Part shown: piece by piece, positions 1 to 9,681 of the stretch | How positions within the stretch are numbered: the stretch's first letter is position 1 | Layout: each line of letters begins with the position of its first letter | DNA from: Opitutia bacterium | GTDB taxonomy: Bacteria; Verrucomicrobiota; Verrucomicrobiia; Opitutales; Opitutaceae | NCBI GenBank assembly: GCA_947452315.1 | Contig: CANGCX010000015.1 | Location: forward strand, 1-39,707 | DNA length: 39,707 nt | Direction: 5' to 3' | The notes under the pieces: model-generated | Database searches by the model: none | What the model saw: the letters and a program-made list of their open reading frames with translations, nothing else | What the model was told of the DNA's origin: nothing | Translations under genes and position numbers: made by a program

Positions 1-1
1 A

Positions 2-961
<960 letters not shown>

Positions 962-967
<6 letters not shown>

Positions 968-980
968 CCACCGGTTAACC
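962..980. repeat. Tandem palindrome GGTTAACC-ACC-GGTTAACC
   Basis: Two copies of the self-complementary octamer GGTTAACC (962-969 and 973-980) are separated by three bases. The unit can therefore form an 8-bp stem with a 3-base loop, or serve as a double binding site. The stop codon of the isomerase lies inside the first copy. No T-run follows, so it is not a standard intrinsic terminator. Role unknown. Confidence 0.5.
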
Positions 981-1014
981 GCCCACGCGTTGTTTCACCC
1001 CTAGTTTTTTATTT

Positions 1015-2097
1015 ATGAGCACCAAAATCGCCATCATCGGCGCCGGTGGCATGGCCGCCTATCATGCCACGGGTTTCCGCCAAGCCGGCGCTGAAATCAT
1101 CGCACTGTGCGATGTTAACCAAGGCGCCGCGCACAAGGCCGCCGCCAAACACAGCATCGCCAAGGTATATACCGACGTCGCCGAGATGCTAAAAGCCCTC
1201 CCCGAGCTCGACGCCGTCTCTGTCATCGTCCCCAACAAATTCCACGCTCCCCTCGCCCTCCAAGCGTTGAAGGCCGGCAAACACGTCTTCTGCGAAAAAC
1301 CGCCCGCACTTAGCGCCAAAGAAATGGCGCTCATGCAGACGACCGCCGCCAAGGCGAAGAAGACGTTGATGTTTAATTTCAACAATCGCGCCCGCCCCGA
1401 GAGCTACGCGATGATGGACTACGTCGCCGACGGTACCATCGGCACCATCAATTCCTGCCAGGCGAAATGGATTCGCCGCGCCGGCATCCCCGGCTTCGGC
1501 GGTTGGTTCACCACCAAGGCACTCTCCGGCGGTGGTCCGCTCATCGATCTGCTCCACATGGTCGACCTCGGCATGCATTTCATGGGCTACCCCGAGCCCG
1601 CGCACGTCCTCGCGCGCACTTATAAAGACCATATTTCCAACAAAGCCTTCAAAGGCCCTTGGGGCATTCCCGACGTCGCCAAAGGCACCACCGACGTCGA
1701 GGCCGCCGCGCACGGCTTCGTCACGTTCAAGACCGGCCAATCCATGTCGTTCGCCGTCTCGTGGGCCGAGATGAACCAACGCGAAGAAGTCTCTGTCACC
1801 TTCCAAGGCACGAAAGCCGGCGGTCTCGTGCGCCGCCTTTTCGGCACCGATGGCCTCGACAACACCGCGATCGACACCTGCCAACTCTACACGCTTGAAA
1901 ACGGCCGCCACGTGAACCGCGACATCATCGTCCCCGGCGACGAGACGATGGGCCGCGTCCGCTCCGCTGCGAATTTCGTGCGCAGCATCGAAGGCACCGA
2001 AAAACCGCTAAATACCCCCGCCCAAGCCCTGTCACTGATGAAACTCATCGATGGCGCCTACAAGTCCGCCGCCACGGGTAAACCCGTCGCGCTCTAA
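1015..2097 (+). CDS. Gfo/Idh/MocA family oxidoreductase
   Basis: NAD(P)-dependent sugar or cyclitol dehydrogenase-like protein of 360 residues, the usual family length. The N-terminal Rossmann fold shows the dinucleotide loop IIGAGGMAAYH at about residues 7-17. The EKPPALS motif carries the family's EKP lysine at about residue 95. The C-terminal domain has GGGPLIDLLHMVD, matching the conserved Asp-x2-His-x2-Asp catalytic stretch. No signal peptide is seen, so it is probably cytoplasmic. It lies between a sugar isomerase and a second Gfo/Idh gene in one apparent operon. The group would fit an oxidise-isomerise-reduce route for a keto sugar or inositol-like compound, but the substrate is inferred only from the neighbours. 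Confidence 0.93.
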   Translation: MSTKIAIIGAGGMAAYHATGFRQAGAEIIALCDVNQGAAHKAAAKHSIAKVYTDVAEMLKALPELDAVSVIVPNKFHAPLALQALKAGKHVFCEKPPALSAKEMALMQTTAAKAKKTLMFNFNNRARPESYAMMDYVADGTIGTINSCQAKWIRRAGIPGFGGWFTTKALSGGGPLIDLLHMVDLGMHFMGYPEPAHVLARTYKDHISNKAFKGPWGIPDVAKGTTDVEAAAHGFVTFKTGQSMSFAVSWAEMNQREEVSVTFQGTKAGGLVRRLFGTDGLDNTAIDTCQLYTLENGRHVNRDIIVPGDETMGRVRSAANFVRSIEGTEKPLNTPAQALSLMKLIDGAYKSAATGKPVAL

Positions 2098-2114
2098 ACC
2101 CGACCGTTTTCCCT

Positions 2115-3284
2115 ATGAAATTGAATCGTAAACTCCGCATGGGCATGATCGGCGGCGGCCGAGGCGCCTTCATTGGCGCCGTTCATCGCATGGCCTCTCG
2201 CCTCGACGGCGAGATCGACCTCGTCGCCGGCTGCTTCTCCTCCGATCCCGCCAAATCCAAAGCCTCCGGCGCCGATCTCTTTCTCGATCCGTCCCGCGTC
2301 TACGCCACGTATCAAGAAATGGCCCGGGCCGAAGCTGCCTTGCCCGCCGACCAACGCATCGACTTCGTCTCGATCGTTACGCGCAACAACACCCACGCGC
2401 CCATCGCTCGCACGTTCCTCGAAGCCGGCTTCCACGTCGTTTGCGATAAACCGCTTTGCTTCACCCTCGCCGAGGGCCGCAAGCTCCGCGACGCCGTGAA
2501 AAAATCCGGCAAAGTTTTTGCGCTCACGCACAACTACACCGGCTACCCAATGGTCAAAGAAGCCCGCGACTGGGTCCGCAGCGGCAAACTCGGCAAACTG
2601 CTCAAAGTAGTCGTCGAGTACCCGCAAGGCTACGCCACCAGCGCCTTCGAAGATGCCAAACCCAGCAAGATCGCTAACTGGCGCATGGATCCCAACGTTT
2701 CCGGAGTTTCCAACTGCATGGGTGACATCGGTACGCATGCCCACAATCTCGCTCGGTACATCACCGGACTCGAAGTGGACTCCCTCTGCGCCGAACTCTC
2801 GACGTTCATCCCAGGGCGCCTCCTCGATGACGACGGCAACTGTCTCGTCCGTTTCACCAACGGGGTGAAGGGCATCCTCTTCGCCTCACAAATTTCCAGC
2901 GGCGAGGAAAACAACCTAAATATACGCGTCTTCGGCACCGAAGGCTCGCTGCAATGGTTCCAAGAAAACCCCAACGAGCTCATCTGGAAAAAAGCTGACG
3001 CGCCCCAGCAAATCCACCGTCGCGGCAACAGCTATCATTGCGAGGCCGCCAAAGGCGCCATGCGCACGCCCTTCGCACATCCCGAAGGTTTCATTGAGGC
3101 CTTCGCCAACATCTACCGCGGCGCCGCAGTCGCTATCGCTGATTCCATCGCGGGCCGCAAAGCCCCGAAAGCTGGCTACGATTTCCCGACCATCGACGAC
3201 GGCCTAGCAGGGATGGCGTTCATCGAGACCGCCGTGAAATCCGGTAAAGCCGGCGCGAAGTGGGTGAAATTCCCCAAGCTCTGA
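2115..3284 (+). CDS. Gfo/Idh/MocA family oxidoreductase
   Basis: Second oxidoreductase of the operon, 389 residues, starting 17 bp after the previous stop. The Rossmann loop reads MIGGGRGAFIGAVH near the N-terminus. The CDKPL motif provides the conserved Lys. GDIGTHAHNLARYITG gives the Asp/His pair expected in the catalytic helix. It is clearly divergent from its upstream neighbour (different N-terminal loop, longer inserts), so the two are not a recent tandem duplication. No signal peptide. Its last codon is followed about 30 bp later by a strong intrinsic terminator, making this the final gene of the operon. Substrate unknown. Confidence 0.93.
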   Translation: MKLNRKLRMGMIGGGRGAFIGAVHRMASRLDGEIDLVAGCFSSDPAKSKASGADLFLDPSRVYATYQEMARAEAALPADQRIDFVSIVTRNNTHAPIARTFLEAGFHVVCDKPLCFTLAEGRKLRDAVKKSGKVFALTHNYTGYPMVKEARDWVRSGKLGKLLKVVVEYPQGYATSAFEDAKPSKIANWRMDPNVSGVSNCMGDIGTHAHNLARYITGLEVDSLCAELSTFIPGRLLDDDGNCLVRFTNGVKGILFASQISSGEENNLNIRVFGTEGSLQWFQENPNELIWKKADAPQQIHRRGNSYHCEAAKGAMRTPFAHPEGFIEAFANIYRGAAVAIADSIAGRKAPKAGYDFPTIDDGLAGMAFIETAVKSGKAGAKWVKFPKL

Positions 3285-3315
3285 TCACGCCGACTCCATC
3301 GATTCATCCTCACTG

Positions 3316-3348
3316 AGGCTGCGCCACCTAGCGCGGCCTTTTTATTTT
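3316..3348 (+). terminator. Rho-independent terminator after the isomerase/Gfo operon
   Basis: A 9-bp stem, AGGCTGCGC (3316-3324) with GCGCGGCCT (3331-3339), contains one T-G wobble and closes a 6-base loop. It is followed by TTTTTATTTT. It sits between the convergent Gfo/Idh gene and msrB, and only the + orientation has a T-tract. Confidence 0.85.
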
Positions 3349-3944
3349 CCGGATTGCGTGGGCATATTCTTCGCCACCCACGCATCGTACTCTTTTCGCG
3401 GAACGAAGCGCAAAGAGGCGCTATTGATGCAATACCTCAGCCCGCCCTGCGCGCGCGGACCATCTTCAAAAACGTGTCCGAGGTGTGCGCCGTCGACAGT
3501 CACATGCACTTCAACGCGGCGCATGCCGTAGCTTGTATCCACCGTCTCGCCGACAAACACTTTTTCAATCGGCTTGGTAAAACTGGGCCACCCTGTGCCA
3601 CTTTCAAATTTATCACGACTATCAAAAAGCGGTGTGTCGCTGCACACGGAAAAATAAACACCGTCCGCGTGATGATCGAAATACTCGTTCTGAAACGGCG
3701 GCTCAGTGCCTTGCTGCCGCGCGACGCGAAATTGCATCGGCGTGAGCAGCGCGCGCCACTCGGCGTCAGTACGCTTTACCTTAGTCTTGCTAAGATCGAT
3801 GACGACGTTGGAAGCCAAACCGCAGGCAGAGAGTTCGCCGGGTTTGCAATCGAGGGCGTCCTTGGCAGGGGGAGTCTTCATAGAAGTTTGAGCGCAAGCC
3901 GTGAAAGCGAGGGCGAAGATTAAAAAAGATAATCTGGGGTACAT
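3342..3944 (-). CDS. msrB: Peptide-methionine (R)-S-oxide reductase MsrB, lipoprotein form
   Basis: Reduces methionine-R-sulfoxide in proteins. I choose the start that gives [10 protein letters not shown], a hydrophobic signal ending in the lipobox-like FTAC (Cys17), so the mature protein is probably a lipoprotein acting in the envelope. An in-frame start 21 bp upstream also exists. The MsrB domain spans about residues 55-185, with GTGWPSF at 116-122, [10 protein letters not shown] at 154-163 and [11 protein letters not shown] at 170-180 holding the catalytic Cys172. The two CxxC zinc pairs found in many MsrBs are absent, so this is the zinc-free type. The usual recycling Cys before GWPSF is Thr117, so resolution must use another Cys, such as Cys101, or an external thiol. 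It follows xseA by 60 bp on the same strand. Confidence 0.93.
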   Translation of the reverse strand: MYPRLSFLIFALAFTACAQTSMKTPPAKDALDCKPGELSACGLASNVVIDLSKTKVKRTDAEWRALLTPMQFRVARQQGTEPPFQNEYFDHHADGVYFSVCSDTPLFDSRDKFESGTGWPSFTKPIEKVFVGETVDTSYGMRRVEVHVTVDGAHLGHVFEDGPRAQGGLRYCINSASLRFVPRKEYDAWVAKNMPTQSGK

Positions 3945-4004
3945 GATGATACAGAGTTTAACCATCTCAGCGATTTTTCAAAGTACGGACTGCAAAAGAT
4001 TGTT

Positions 4005-5291
4005 TCACTCAGCCCGTACGGTCGCTGCGCCATCAGCAAACTCCGCCGCTAAGACCTGTCCTGATATGACCGCCGCACGGCGCATGATCGGCTGGCCTGA
4101 GGCATCGCGCATAATGACAAATCCGCGATTCAACACCGAGGCCGGACTGGCCGCTTGAAGTCGTTTCCAGAGTGACAACAAACGGTGCGAATCGGTCTGG
4201 ACTCGAAATTCCGGGGACACACGAGCAAGCGCAGCACGCGCTTCGCCGAGCTGTTGCCGCCGCGCCTGAGTCACATGACGCAACGCGGCAGCAAGTCGGT
4301 TACTCAAATCATCCAATCGCAAAAATCCCTGCTCAATCTGCCCTGCCGGCGCGAGCAACCGCAGCCGAGAACGCGCGTGATTCAGCCGCTGCGTCGCCTC
4401 AGCCAAAGCGCGCTCGAGAGCATCGGCCATCGCCAAACCCGCGCGTTCGGCTCGCTCGGCAACTTCCACAAATTTACTCGAAATCAACTCCGCCGCCGCG
4501 CTCGGCGTCTCTGCGCGCACATCTGCCGCAAAATCACAGAGTGTGAAATCAATTTCGTGCCCCACCGCCGAGATGATCGGTATAGGGCAAGACGCCACCG
4601 CGCGCACGAGCACCTCTTCGTTAAACGCCCATAGATCCTCCAGGCTCCCGCCACCGCGCCCGATCACAAGTAAGTCAAAAATCTCTAATTTTCCAGCGAG
4701 CTCGAGCATCATCGCCAGCTCTGCCGCCGCTCCTTCACCCTGGACTTTAGCTGGGATCACGATCACGCGGCCGCGCCATTCGCGCCGTGTCATGATCTGG
4801 ATGAAATCCTGAACCGCCGCGCCCGTCGGGGAAGTGATAAAACCAACACATCGCGGCAACGACGGCAAAGTCCGCTTCTTCTCGTTTGCAAATAATCCCT
4901 CGGCAGCAAGTCGCGCCTTCAAAGCCTCAAACTCACGCTGCAAGCGCCCCACCCCGTCCTCTACCACAACTCGTACGATGAGCTGATATTGGCCGCGGGC
5001 CTCGTACACGCTCACGTCGCCGTAAACTACGACTTGCTGGCCGTCGCGCAATTTAACTGTCTGACGCAGAGCATCACCACGAAACAGCACCGCGCTCACC
5101 TGCGCGCCAGCATCCTTCAGCGAAAAATAAACGTGGCCACTACCTTGAGCCCGCACGTTGGAAACCTCGCCGCGCACCCACGACGAACCTACCGTGGACT
5201 CGAGCAACGTCTTCACGCGACGCGTGAACGCGCTGACGCTCTCGACGCGTGGGTCGCCCTCTAACTCGGCATCAATCGGCGCGCTTGGCAT
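4005..5291 (-). CDS. xseA: Exodeoxyribonuclease VII large subunit
   Basis: Large subunit of the single-strand-specific nuclease that degrades ssDNA to oligonucleotides. 428 residues, normal for the family. The N-terminal OB-fold is recognisable (SSWVRGEVSNVR, GHVYFSLKD, at about 37-60). The catalytic core follows with the family stretches FITSPTGAAVQDF and RGGGSLEDLWAFNEE, and ISAVGHEIDFTLCDFAADVRA further on. The central region is rich in charged helices as in other XseA proteins. The first 20 bases overlap the 3' end of the upstream TVP38-like gene, which suggests translational coupling. The small subunit xseB is not adjacent; the next gene is msrB. Confidence 0.96.
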   Translation of the reverse strand: MPSAPIDAELEGDPRVESVSAFTRRVKTLLESTVGSSWVRGEVSNVRAQGSGHVYFSLKDAGAQVSAVLFRGDALRQTVKLRDGQQVVVYGDVSVYEARGQYQLIVRVVVEDGVGRLQREFEALKARLAAEGLFANEKKRTLPSLPRCVGFITSPTGAAVQDFIQIMTRREWRGRVIVIPAKVQGEGAAAELAMMLELAGKLEIFDLLVIGRGGGSLEDLWAFNEEVLVRAVASCPIPIISAVGHEIDFTLCDFAADVRAETPSAAAELISSKFVEVAERAERAGLAMADALERALAEATQRLNHARSRLRLLAPAGQIEQGFLRLDDLSNRLAAALRHVTQARRQQLGEARAALARVSPEFRVQTDSHRLLSLWKRLQAASPASVLNRGFVIMRDASGQPIMRRAAVISGQVLAAEFADGAATVRAE

Positions 5292-5946
5292 ATTTATTCC
5301 GCGCCAGTTGCACCAGCACGACAGCGACTACGAGCACCCCGACACCCGTGGCCGCGACCTTGAAGTTACCGTTGAGAATACCTTTGCCCATGACGAGCGC
5401 GCCCAACGCCCAAGGCAGCACGCACAACCACGAAGCAATCATGTAGAGTTTGAATGGCACCTCCGCCAAACCGAGCAGATAACCTTGCAGAAAAAAGGGC
5501 GGCCCCGGCGTCAGCCGTACTACCAGCGTAGCCGAAAGCGCGTTTTTCGAAGTGATACTTGGAATTTTATAACCGTAGCGCGTCACTAGATTCGTCAGCA
5601 ACGGCCGGAGCGCATAGCGGGCCAGCCAATACGTGAGCGCGAGATTGAGCGCGATCATCGCCAGCGACAACGCGATCACGCCTCCCATCGAAAGCTGAGC
5701 CCCGAACGCTTCACCCGCGCTCAACGTAAACGCCATCAACGGCGCGCCCGCCGCCGGCAACACCGCCATCGCGGCGAAAAACGCCACCGGCCCGGCCATA
5801 CGAACAAGGCTCATACCTTGATCGATTAATTCCCGCGGATTCGCCCCACGCAACAACACGAAGGCTCCGCCCAAAAGCACGACGACGAGCAAAGCGAGTT
5901 TAAGCCATGGCAGCGGTTTTTTCTTCGACAGGCTCTGGGAAGACAT
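5272..5946 (-). CDS. TVP38/TMEM64 family membrane protein (SNARE-associated/DedA-like)
   Basis: Integral membrane protein of 224 residues. A basic N-terminus (KKKPLPWLK) precedes a first membrane helix, then a VTT-type domain with several hydrophobic segments. It carries the family-like stretch VVRLTPGPPFFLQGYLLGLAEVPF at about residues 143-166, matching the conserved R-x-SP/TPG re-entrant loop of DedA/TVP38 proteins. Bacterial members are linked to lipid scrambling or carrier recycling, but this one's role is unknown. It ends in a positively charged tail. Its stop overlaps xseA by 20 bp, so the two are co-transcribed. Confidence 0.88.
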   Translation of the reverse strand: MSSQSLSKKKPLPWLKLALLVVVLLGGAFVLLRGANPRELIDQGMSLVRMAGPVAFFAAMAVLPAAGAPLMAFTLSAGEAFGAQLSMGGVIALSLAMIALNLALTYWLARYALRPLLTNLVTRYGYKIPSITSKNALSATLVVRLTPGPPFFLQGYLLGLAEVPFKLYMIASWLCVLPWALGALVMGKGILNGNFKVAATGVGVLVVAVVLVQLARNKYAKRAD

Positions 5947-5990
5947 GGATGTCAGCGTGCCTGCCGTCGCGCTAGACCGTCAAGAACTCG

Positions 5991-6033
5991 CAGTGATAGA
6001 CCCGATGCCAACCGGGCCCCGGAGGTCTCACTG
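5991..6033 (-). terminator. Hairpin at the 3' end of the nag/PVC operon (no U-tract)
   Basis: CAGTGA-TA-GACC (5991-6002) pairs with GGTC-TCACTG (6024-6033), leaving a two-base bulge. It overlaps the last codons and stop of the sugar isomerase at 6028. No T-run follows on the minus strand, so termination is uncertain; it could be a transcript-end stabilising hairpin. Confidence 0.35.
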
Positions 6034-6918
6034 GGTCTCAATCAACGTCTTAAGATTATGTAGACACGTCCGACTGGCCGTTTCGCCTCCATGCGAAAAC
6101 GCGTGTCCGGCCGGAAGATGGAGCAAGGACTCATCAATCTTCTCCAACCGCCAATGCGTCTCGAGCGAAAGGAGCCCCGCATAACCGAGTTCGCCCAACA
6201 CACCCAAATGCGCGCGCCAATCGACTTGGCCAATGCCCACCGGCGTACCGACGGCGATGAGTTCGCCCGGTTTTGGCGCGGTGAGACGGAGAGCGTCTTT
6301 CACGTGTAGATGCAGCAAGCGTGCCGCGAGCAAGCGTAGATCCGCCGGCGATGGCGCGGCAGCGCCGGGCACGTACAGCACGTTGCACGGATCCCAGATG
6401 GCGCCGATGCGATCGGCCGGTAACGGCGCCAAGATCGCGGCGGTTTCCGAAGCGGTGGCCGCGAGACAAGAATGTTCGTTTTCCACGCCGACGCGCACAC
6501 CCGAACCAGCGGCGAGTTCAAGCAAGCTACGCAGATGTTCGACAACGCGGGCCTGTTTTTCGGGCGCGGCGGGATTCGGCGTGCGCAAAAATGTGAATAC
6601 GCGCAATAGGTCGCACTGCAATTCGCGCGCGACTTCGAGGCTGCGTTTAAAAATTTCCCGGTGCGCTGCGATCGCGGTGGCATCCTCTAAGTCGCATTTA
6701 AAAACTGGAGTCGCGCAGCCGACCACGCGCCAACCTTCCGCGCGCGAGGCAACGGAGATCTCCGCGACATCGGCGCGCGTGAGGTCTTTAAACGCGCGGC
6801 CATTGAAGCTGCGCAGCTCAAGGCCGGGCAATTTGAACTCGCGCAGGAAAGCCGAAATGATCGGCAATTCTTGTGCGACCTCGTCGGAAATGACGGTGAC
6901 GGAGCGGGGGAAATTCAT
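6028..6918 (-). CDS. Sugar phosphate isomerase/epimerase, TIM barrel
   Basis: 296-residue xylose-isomerase-like TIM barrel, last gene of a five-gene minus-strand operon. It begins MNFPRSVTVISDEV and contains LELRSFNGRAFKDL. Candidate metal ligands are Glu in VGVENEHSC, Asp in IWDPCNVLY, His in HLHVKDAL and Glu in SLETHWR. VGIGQVDWRAHL corresponds to the G-x-G-x-ID/VD loop of this family. The organisation resembles hydroxypyruvate isomerase or inosose and keto-sugar epimerases, with the substrate undetermined. It lies 31 bp after an exported Gfo/Idh oxidoreductase, repeating the isomerase plus Gfo pairing seen at the start of the window. Confidence 0.92.
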   Translation of the reverse strand: MNFPRSVTVISDEVAQELPIISAFLREFKLPGLELRSFNGRAFKDLTRADVAEISVASRAEGWRVVGCATPVFKCDLEDATAIAAHREIFKRSLEVARELQCDLLRVFTFLRTPNPAAPEKQARVVEHLRSLLELAAGSGVRVGVENEHSCLAATASETAAILAPLPADRIGAIWDPCNVLYVPGAAAPSPADLRLLAARLLHLHVKDALRLTAPKPGELIAVGTPVGIGQVDWRAHLGVLGELGYAGLLSLETHWRLEKIDESLLHLPAGHAFSHGGETASRTCLHNLKTLIETQ

Positions 6919-6949
6919 AGTGAAGAGAAAGATAAAGAGACCAAGATGA

Positions 6950-7936
6950 TTACTTGGCGGCGGCTTGGTAGCCGGCTTTTTTCATCACTTCGGCGATCGT
7001 AACCGGTGTGCCACCGCGGCGCTTGCTCTCGTCAGCGGCTTCCATGAACGCGAGCAACTCAAGCGTCGTTTCGGCCGCGACAGGGGCAATCCCCGTTTGG
7101 AAAAATTTCATTATCTCCACCGTGAGGCCGGCGTAGTTTTGTTTTTCGCCCACGACGGCGACACCCTTGGTGCCAACGACGGTAACGCCATAGCCTTTAA
7201 AACTATTCCGATTACCCTGCGCAGTCCCGACGCGGCCGTCGGACCAGATGCCGGTGATCACATCGGTATTGGCCGTCTGCGTGCGCACGACCTGCGTGCA
7301 GCCCGGCCCGAGCACAGTATAAAGAGCCTCAACGCAGTGGATGCCGTACCAGAAAAAATCCGGATGCGTCGGCTCGTAAACCGCAGGCCCGATGGAGTAT
7401 GCCGAGGTGATATCCCCGATCGTCGCGAGCTTGGGCGCGAAAGGTTCGGGCGAGTAACGCAGCGACGATGAACTGAAAATCGGCACGCCTGCTTCACGGG
7501 CGAGACGCACCAACTCAACGGCATCTTTGAGCGAACCGGCGAAAGGCTTATCAAGGAACACCGGTTTCTTAGCCGCGAGTGTGCGGCGAAATTGATCGAG
7601 GTGCGGACGTCCATCGACGCTCTCGATGAGAATCGCGTCCACGTTGCGGGCGAGTTCCTCGATGGTGTCATAGATTTTTACGCCGTAAGTATCGACGAGT
7701 TGCTTCGTGTAACCTTCGACGCGAGAGGCACTCGATTCGATGTCGGCGCTGCCGCCTTTAAACGCCGCGACCACACGTCCACCGGGGACGTGACCGGGAG
7801 CCTTGGGGTCGTTGTAAGTTTTGGCGAAGGCTGGAACGTGCGAGGTATCAAGACCGATCATACCGAGCCGCAAGGGCTCAGTGGCGCGCGACGAAACAAC
7901 AACAAACATGGCGAGGAGAATAAGACGGAGGTTCAT
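6950..7936 (-). CDS. Gfo/Idh/MocA oxidoreductase with N-terminal signal peptide
   Basis: 328-residue oxidoreductase starting with a clear export signal (MNLRLILLAMFVVVSSRA, then TEPLRLGMIG). The Rossmann loop is GMIGLDTSHVPAF, atypical because the usual GxGxxG is reduced. LDKPFAGSLKDAVEL holds the conserved KP lysine and WYGIHCVEALYTVLGPG a His in the catalytic helix. Signal-bearing Gfo/Idh proteins are frequent in planctomycetes and verrucomicrobia, often exported by Tat. Here no twin arginine is visible, so folded export with bound cofactor is unproven. Its neighbours are nagB upstream (15 bp) and a sugar isomerase downstream (31 bp). Likely acts on a periplasmic sugar; substrate unknown. 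Confidence 0.9.
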   Translation of the reverse strand: MNLRLILLAMFVVVSSRATEPLRLGMIGLDTSHVPAFAKTYNDPKAPGHVPGGRVVAAFKGGSADIESSASRVEGYTKQLVDTYGVKIYDTIEELARNVDAILIESVDGRPHLDQFRRTLAAKKPVFLDKPFAGSLKDAVELVRLAREAGVPIFSSSSLRYSPEPFAPKLATIGDITSAYSIGPAVYEPTHPDFFWYGIHCVEALYTVLGPGCTQVVRTQTANTDVITGIWSDGRVGTAQGNRNSFKGYGVTVVGTKGVAVVGEKQNYAGLTVEIMKFFQTGIAPVAAETTLELLAFMEAADESKRRGGTPVTIAEVMKKAGYQAAAK

Positions 7937-7951
7937 GGGGAAGCGTAGGAA

Positions 7952-8743
7952 TTAAGCGGAAAGTTGGCTCGCGGCGGCGGTGTCGATGTAGAGCGTGGCG
8001 TCAGCGTGTAGCCGGAGAATCGACGCAGGACATGCCGTCGAAACCGGGCCCTCAATGGTGGCACGCACCGCGGCAGCTTTGCGCGGGCCGGGCACGTGGA
8101 TACTCAGGCGACGGGCTTGGCGAAACACGGAAACTGTCAGCGTGAACGCATGGCGCGGCACGTCGGCGAGCGTGGGAAAACAACCGTCGTTAACTTGTTG
8201 TTGGCGGCACGCATGATCCAACTCGACGACCCTTACGAGTAGTGGGTCTTCGAAATTGGCGACGGGCGGATCATTAAATGCGATGTGACCGTTTTCGCCG
8301 ATTCCCATGCAAATCAGATCAATGGGCTTTTCACGCAGTAGCATCGTATAGCGCGCCGCGACGGCCGCCGCATCCGGCTCCTCGGCTGGGAGCGGATGAA
8401 AACGACCCACGCCGACGTATTGGAGCAAATGCTGACGAAGATAATGCCGAAAACTCTGCGGATGCACCCCGGTAAGGCCGACGTAATCGTCCATGTGGAA
8501 TGCCGTAATGCGCGCCCAATCTAGCGCAACGCCGCATTGCGCGGGATCAACGAGTGCGGCGAGAAATTCATCCTGCGACGGCGCGCATGCGAAGATGACG
8601 CGAGCCTCGCCTTGACGAGCAATCACGCCGTGCAGGTGCGCGGCCACGGCGCGGGCCGCAGCGCGGCCCAGTGCAGCGCGGTCGGAGTGGACTTCAAGCG
8701 CCAGACGACCGGCGGTGGAATAATGCGGAGCAATTACAGGCAT
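7952..8743 (-). CDS. nagB: Glucosamine-6-phosphate deaminase/isomerase
   Basis: Converts glucosamine-6-phosphate to fructose-6-phosphate and ammonia, the step that brings amino sugars into glycolysis. 263 residues, close to the 266 of the E. coli enzyme. FHMDDYVGL (about residues 82-90) supplies the catalytic aspartate region. MGIGENGHIAFNDPP is the family signature (usually GIGxDGHIAFNEP), with Glu in place of the first Asp and Asp in place of the last Glu. HAFTLTVSVFRQARRL follows. It is preceded by nagA with only 8 bp between them and sits within one operon. A minor alternative is a 6-phosphogluconolactonase-like paralogue, but the signature and the nagA neighbour favour NagB. Confidence 0.92.
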   Translation of the reverse strand: MPVIAPHYSTAGRLALEVHSDRAALGRAAARAVAAHLHGVIARQGEARVIFACAPSQDEFLAALVDPAQCGVALDWARITAFHMDDYVGLTGVHPQSFRHYLRQHLLQYVGVGRFHPLPAEEPDAAAVAARYTMLLREKPIDLICMGIGENGHIAFNDPPVANFEDPLLVRVVELDHACRQQQVNDGCFPTLADVPRHAFTLTVSVFRQARRLSIHVPGPRKAAAVRATIEGPVSTACPASILRLHADATLYIDTAAASQLSA

Positions 8744-8751
8744 GAGGAAAA

Positions 8752-9681
8752 TTAAAGTGTTGGCAGCGTGACGCCGAACGCGGCGGCCGGCGCCGAGGAC
8801 CAGAATTTACGCGCGTCAGCGGGCGAAATCCCAAGCCAATCTATGATGCGGCGCACCCCGACATCGGGTGTGAGCGTCGAGCCTGCGAAATTTTGCGCCC
8901 CAGGCTGGCGCGCGACGCCATCACTCCCGACATCAATCTCGTGCGGCCCAATCGTGTAACGCCCGGCAGGAGCACCGGCGCCGGCCATCGCGTCAGTCGT
9001 GAAAAGCACGCGGCCAGCAGGCTTAGCGCGGACGAAATTTTTGAGTACCGCCTTGGGCAGATGAATCCCGTCGGGAATGAAACAAGCGATCAATTCGTCG
9101 CGCGCGAGGAGCCGTTGGATGATGTTGTCGTGGCGATGCAGTTGCAGCGGACAACCATTGCCGAGGTGCGTACAAAAACGTGCACCCGACCGAATGGCGG
9201 CGTCGATATGCGCGTCGTCGGCCTGCGTGTGACCGAGCGAAACGTGCACGCCTTGACGCGTAACCGCGGCAATAAATTCGGCGCTGCCCGGCCACTCGGG
9301 TGCGAGCGTGATCAGACGCAGACGACCGTTGGCGGCGGATTGCAGGCGCTCAAAATCAGCCAGCGTCGGGGCGCGCATCGGGCCGGCCGGATGAGCTCCG
9401 CGGTAGCCAGGTTCCGGACTGAGCCACGGGCCTTCGAGATGATAACCTAAAATCGCCGAGCCGGCGGCCGGCGCAGCGGCGCAGAGTTTTTCAAACGCCG
9501 CAAATCGCCGACAGAGCGCGTCAATCTCATCGGTGATAAATGTAGCGAAAATTCCCGAGGTACCGTGACGCCGAAGCGTGGCGACCGCGTATTCGAACTG
9601 TGCTCGCGTGAGATCGTCGCGTTGAAAATCAACGCCACCGAAGCCGTTAACCTGAAAATCAAAAAGACCGGAGGCGCTCAT
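8752..9681 (-). CDS. nagA: N-acetylglucosamine-6-phosphate deacetylase (short form)
   Basis: Metal-dependent amidohydrolase that removes acetate from GlcNAc-6-P to feed NagB. I use the Met at 9681: its ATG overlaps the upstream stop as ATGA (9678-9681), and the protein then begins MSASGLFDFQVNGFGG, where other NagA proteins have the D-x-HxNG strand. That gives 309 residues, well under the usual 370-390, because the N-terminal beta-sandwich strands are missing. Conserved features: HLEGPWLSPEPGYRGAHP, SLGHTQAD, CTHLGNGCPLQ, FIPDGIHLP and FTTDAMAGAGAP. The first metal motif HxN is replaced by FQVNG, which removes a histidine. Function is supported by context, with some doubt about exact substrate. 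Confidence 0.88.
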   Translation of the reverse strand: MSASGLFDFQVNGFGGVDFQRDDLTRAQFEYAVATLRRHGTSGIFATFITDEIDALCRRFAAFEKLCAAAPAAGSAILGYHLEGPWLSPEPGYRGAHPAGPMRAPTLADFERLQSAANGRLRLITLAPEWPGSAEFIAAVTRQGVHVSLGHTQADDAHIDAAIRSGARFCTHLGNGCPLQLHRHDNIIQRLLARDELIACFIPDGIHLPKAVLKNFVRAKPAGRVLFTTDAMAGAGAPAGRYTIGPHEIDVGSDGVARQPGAQNFAGSTLTPDVGVRRIIDWLGISPADARKFWSSAPAAAFGVTLPTL

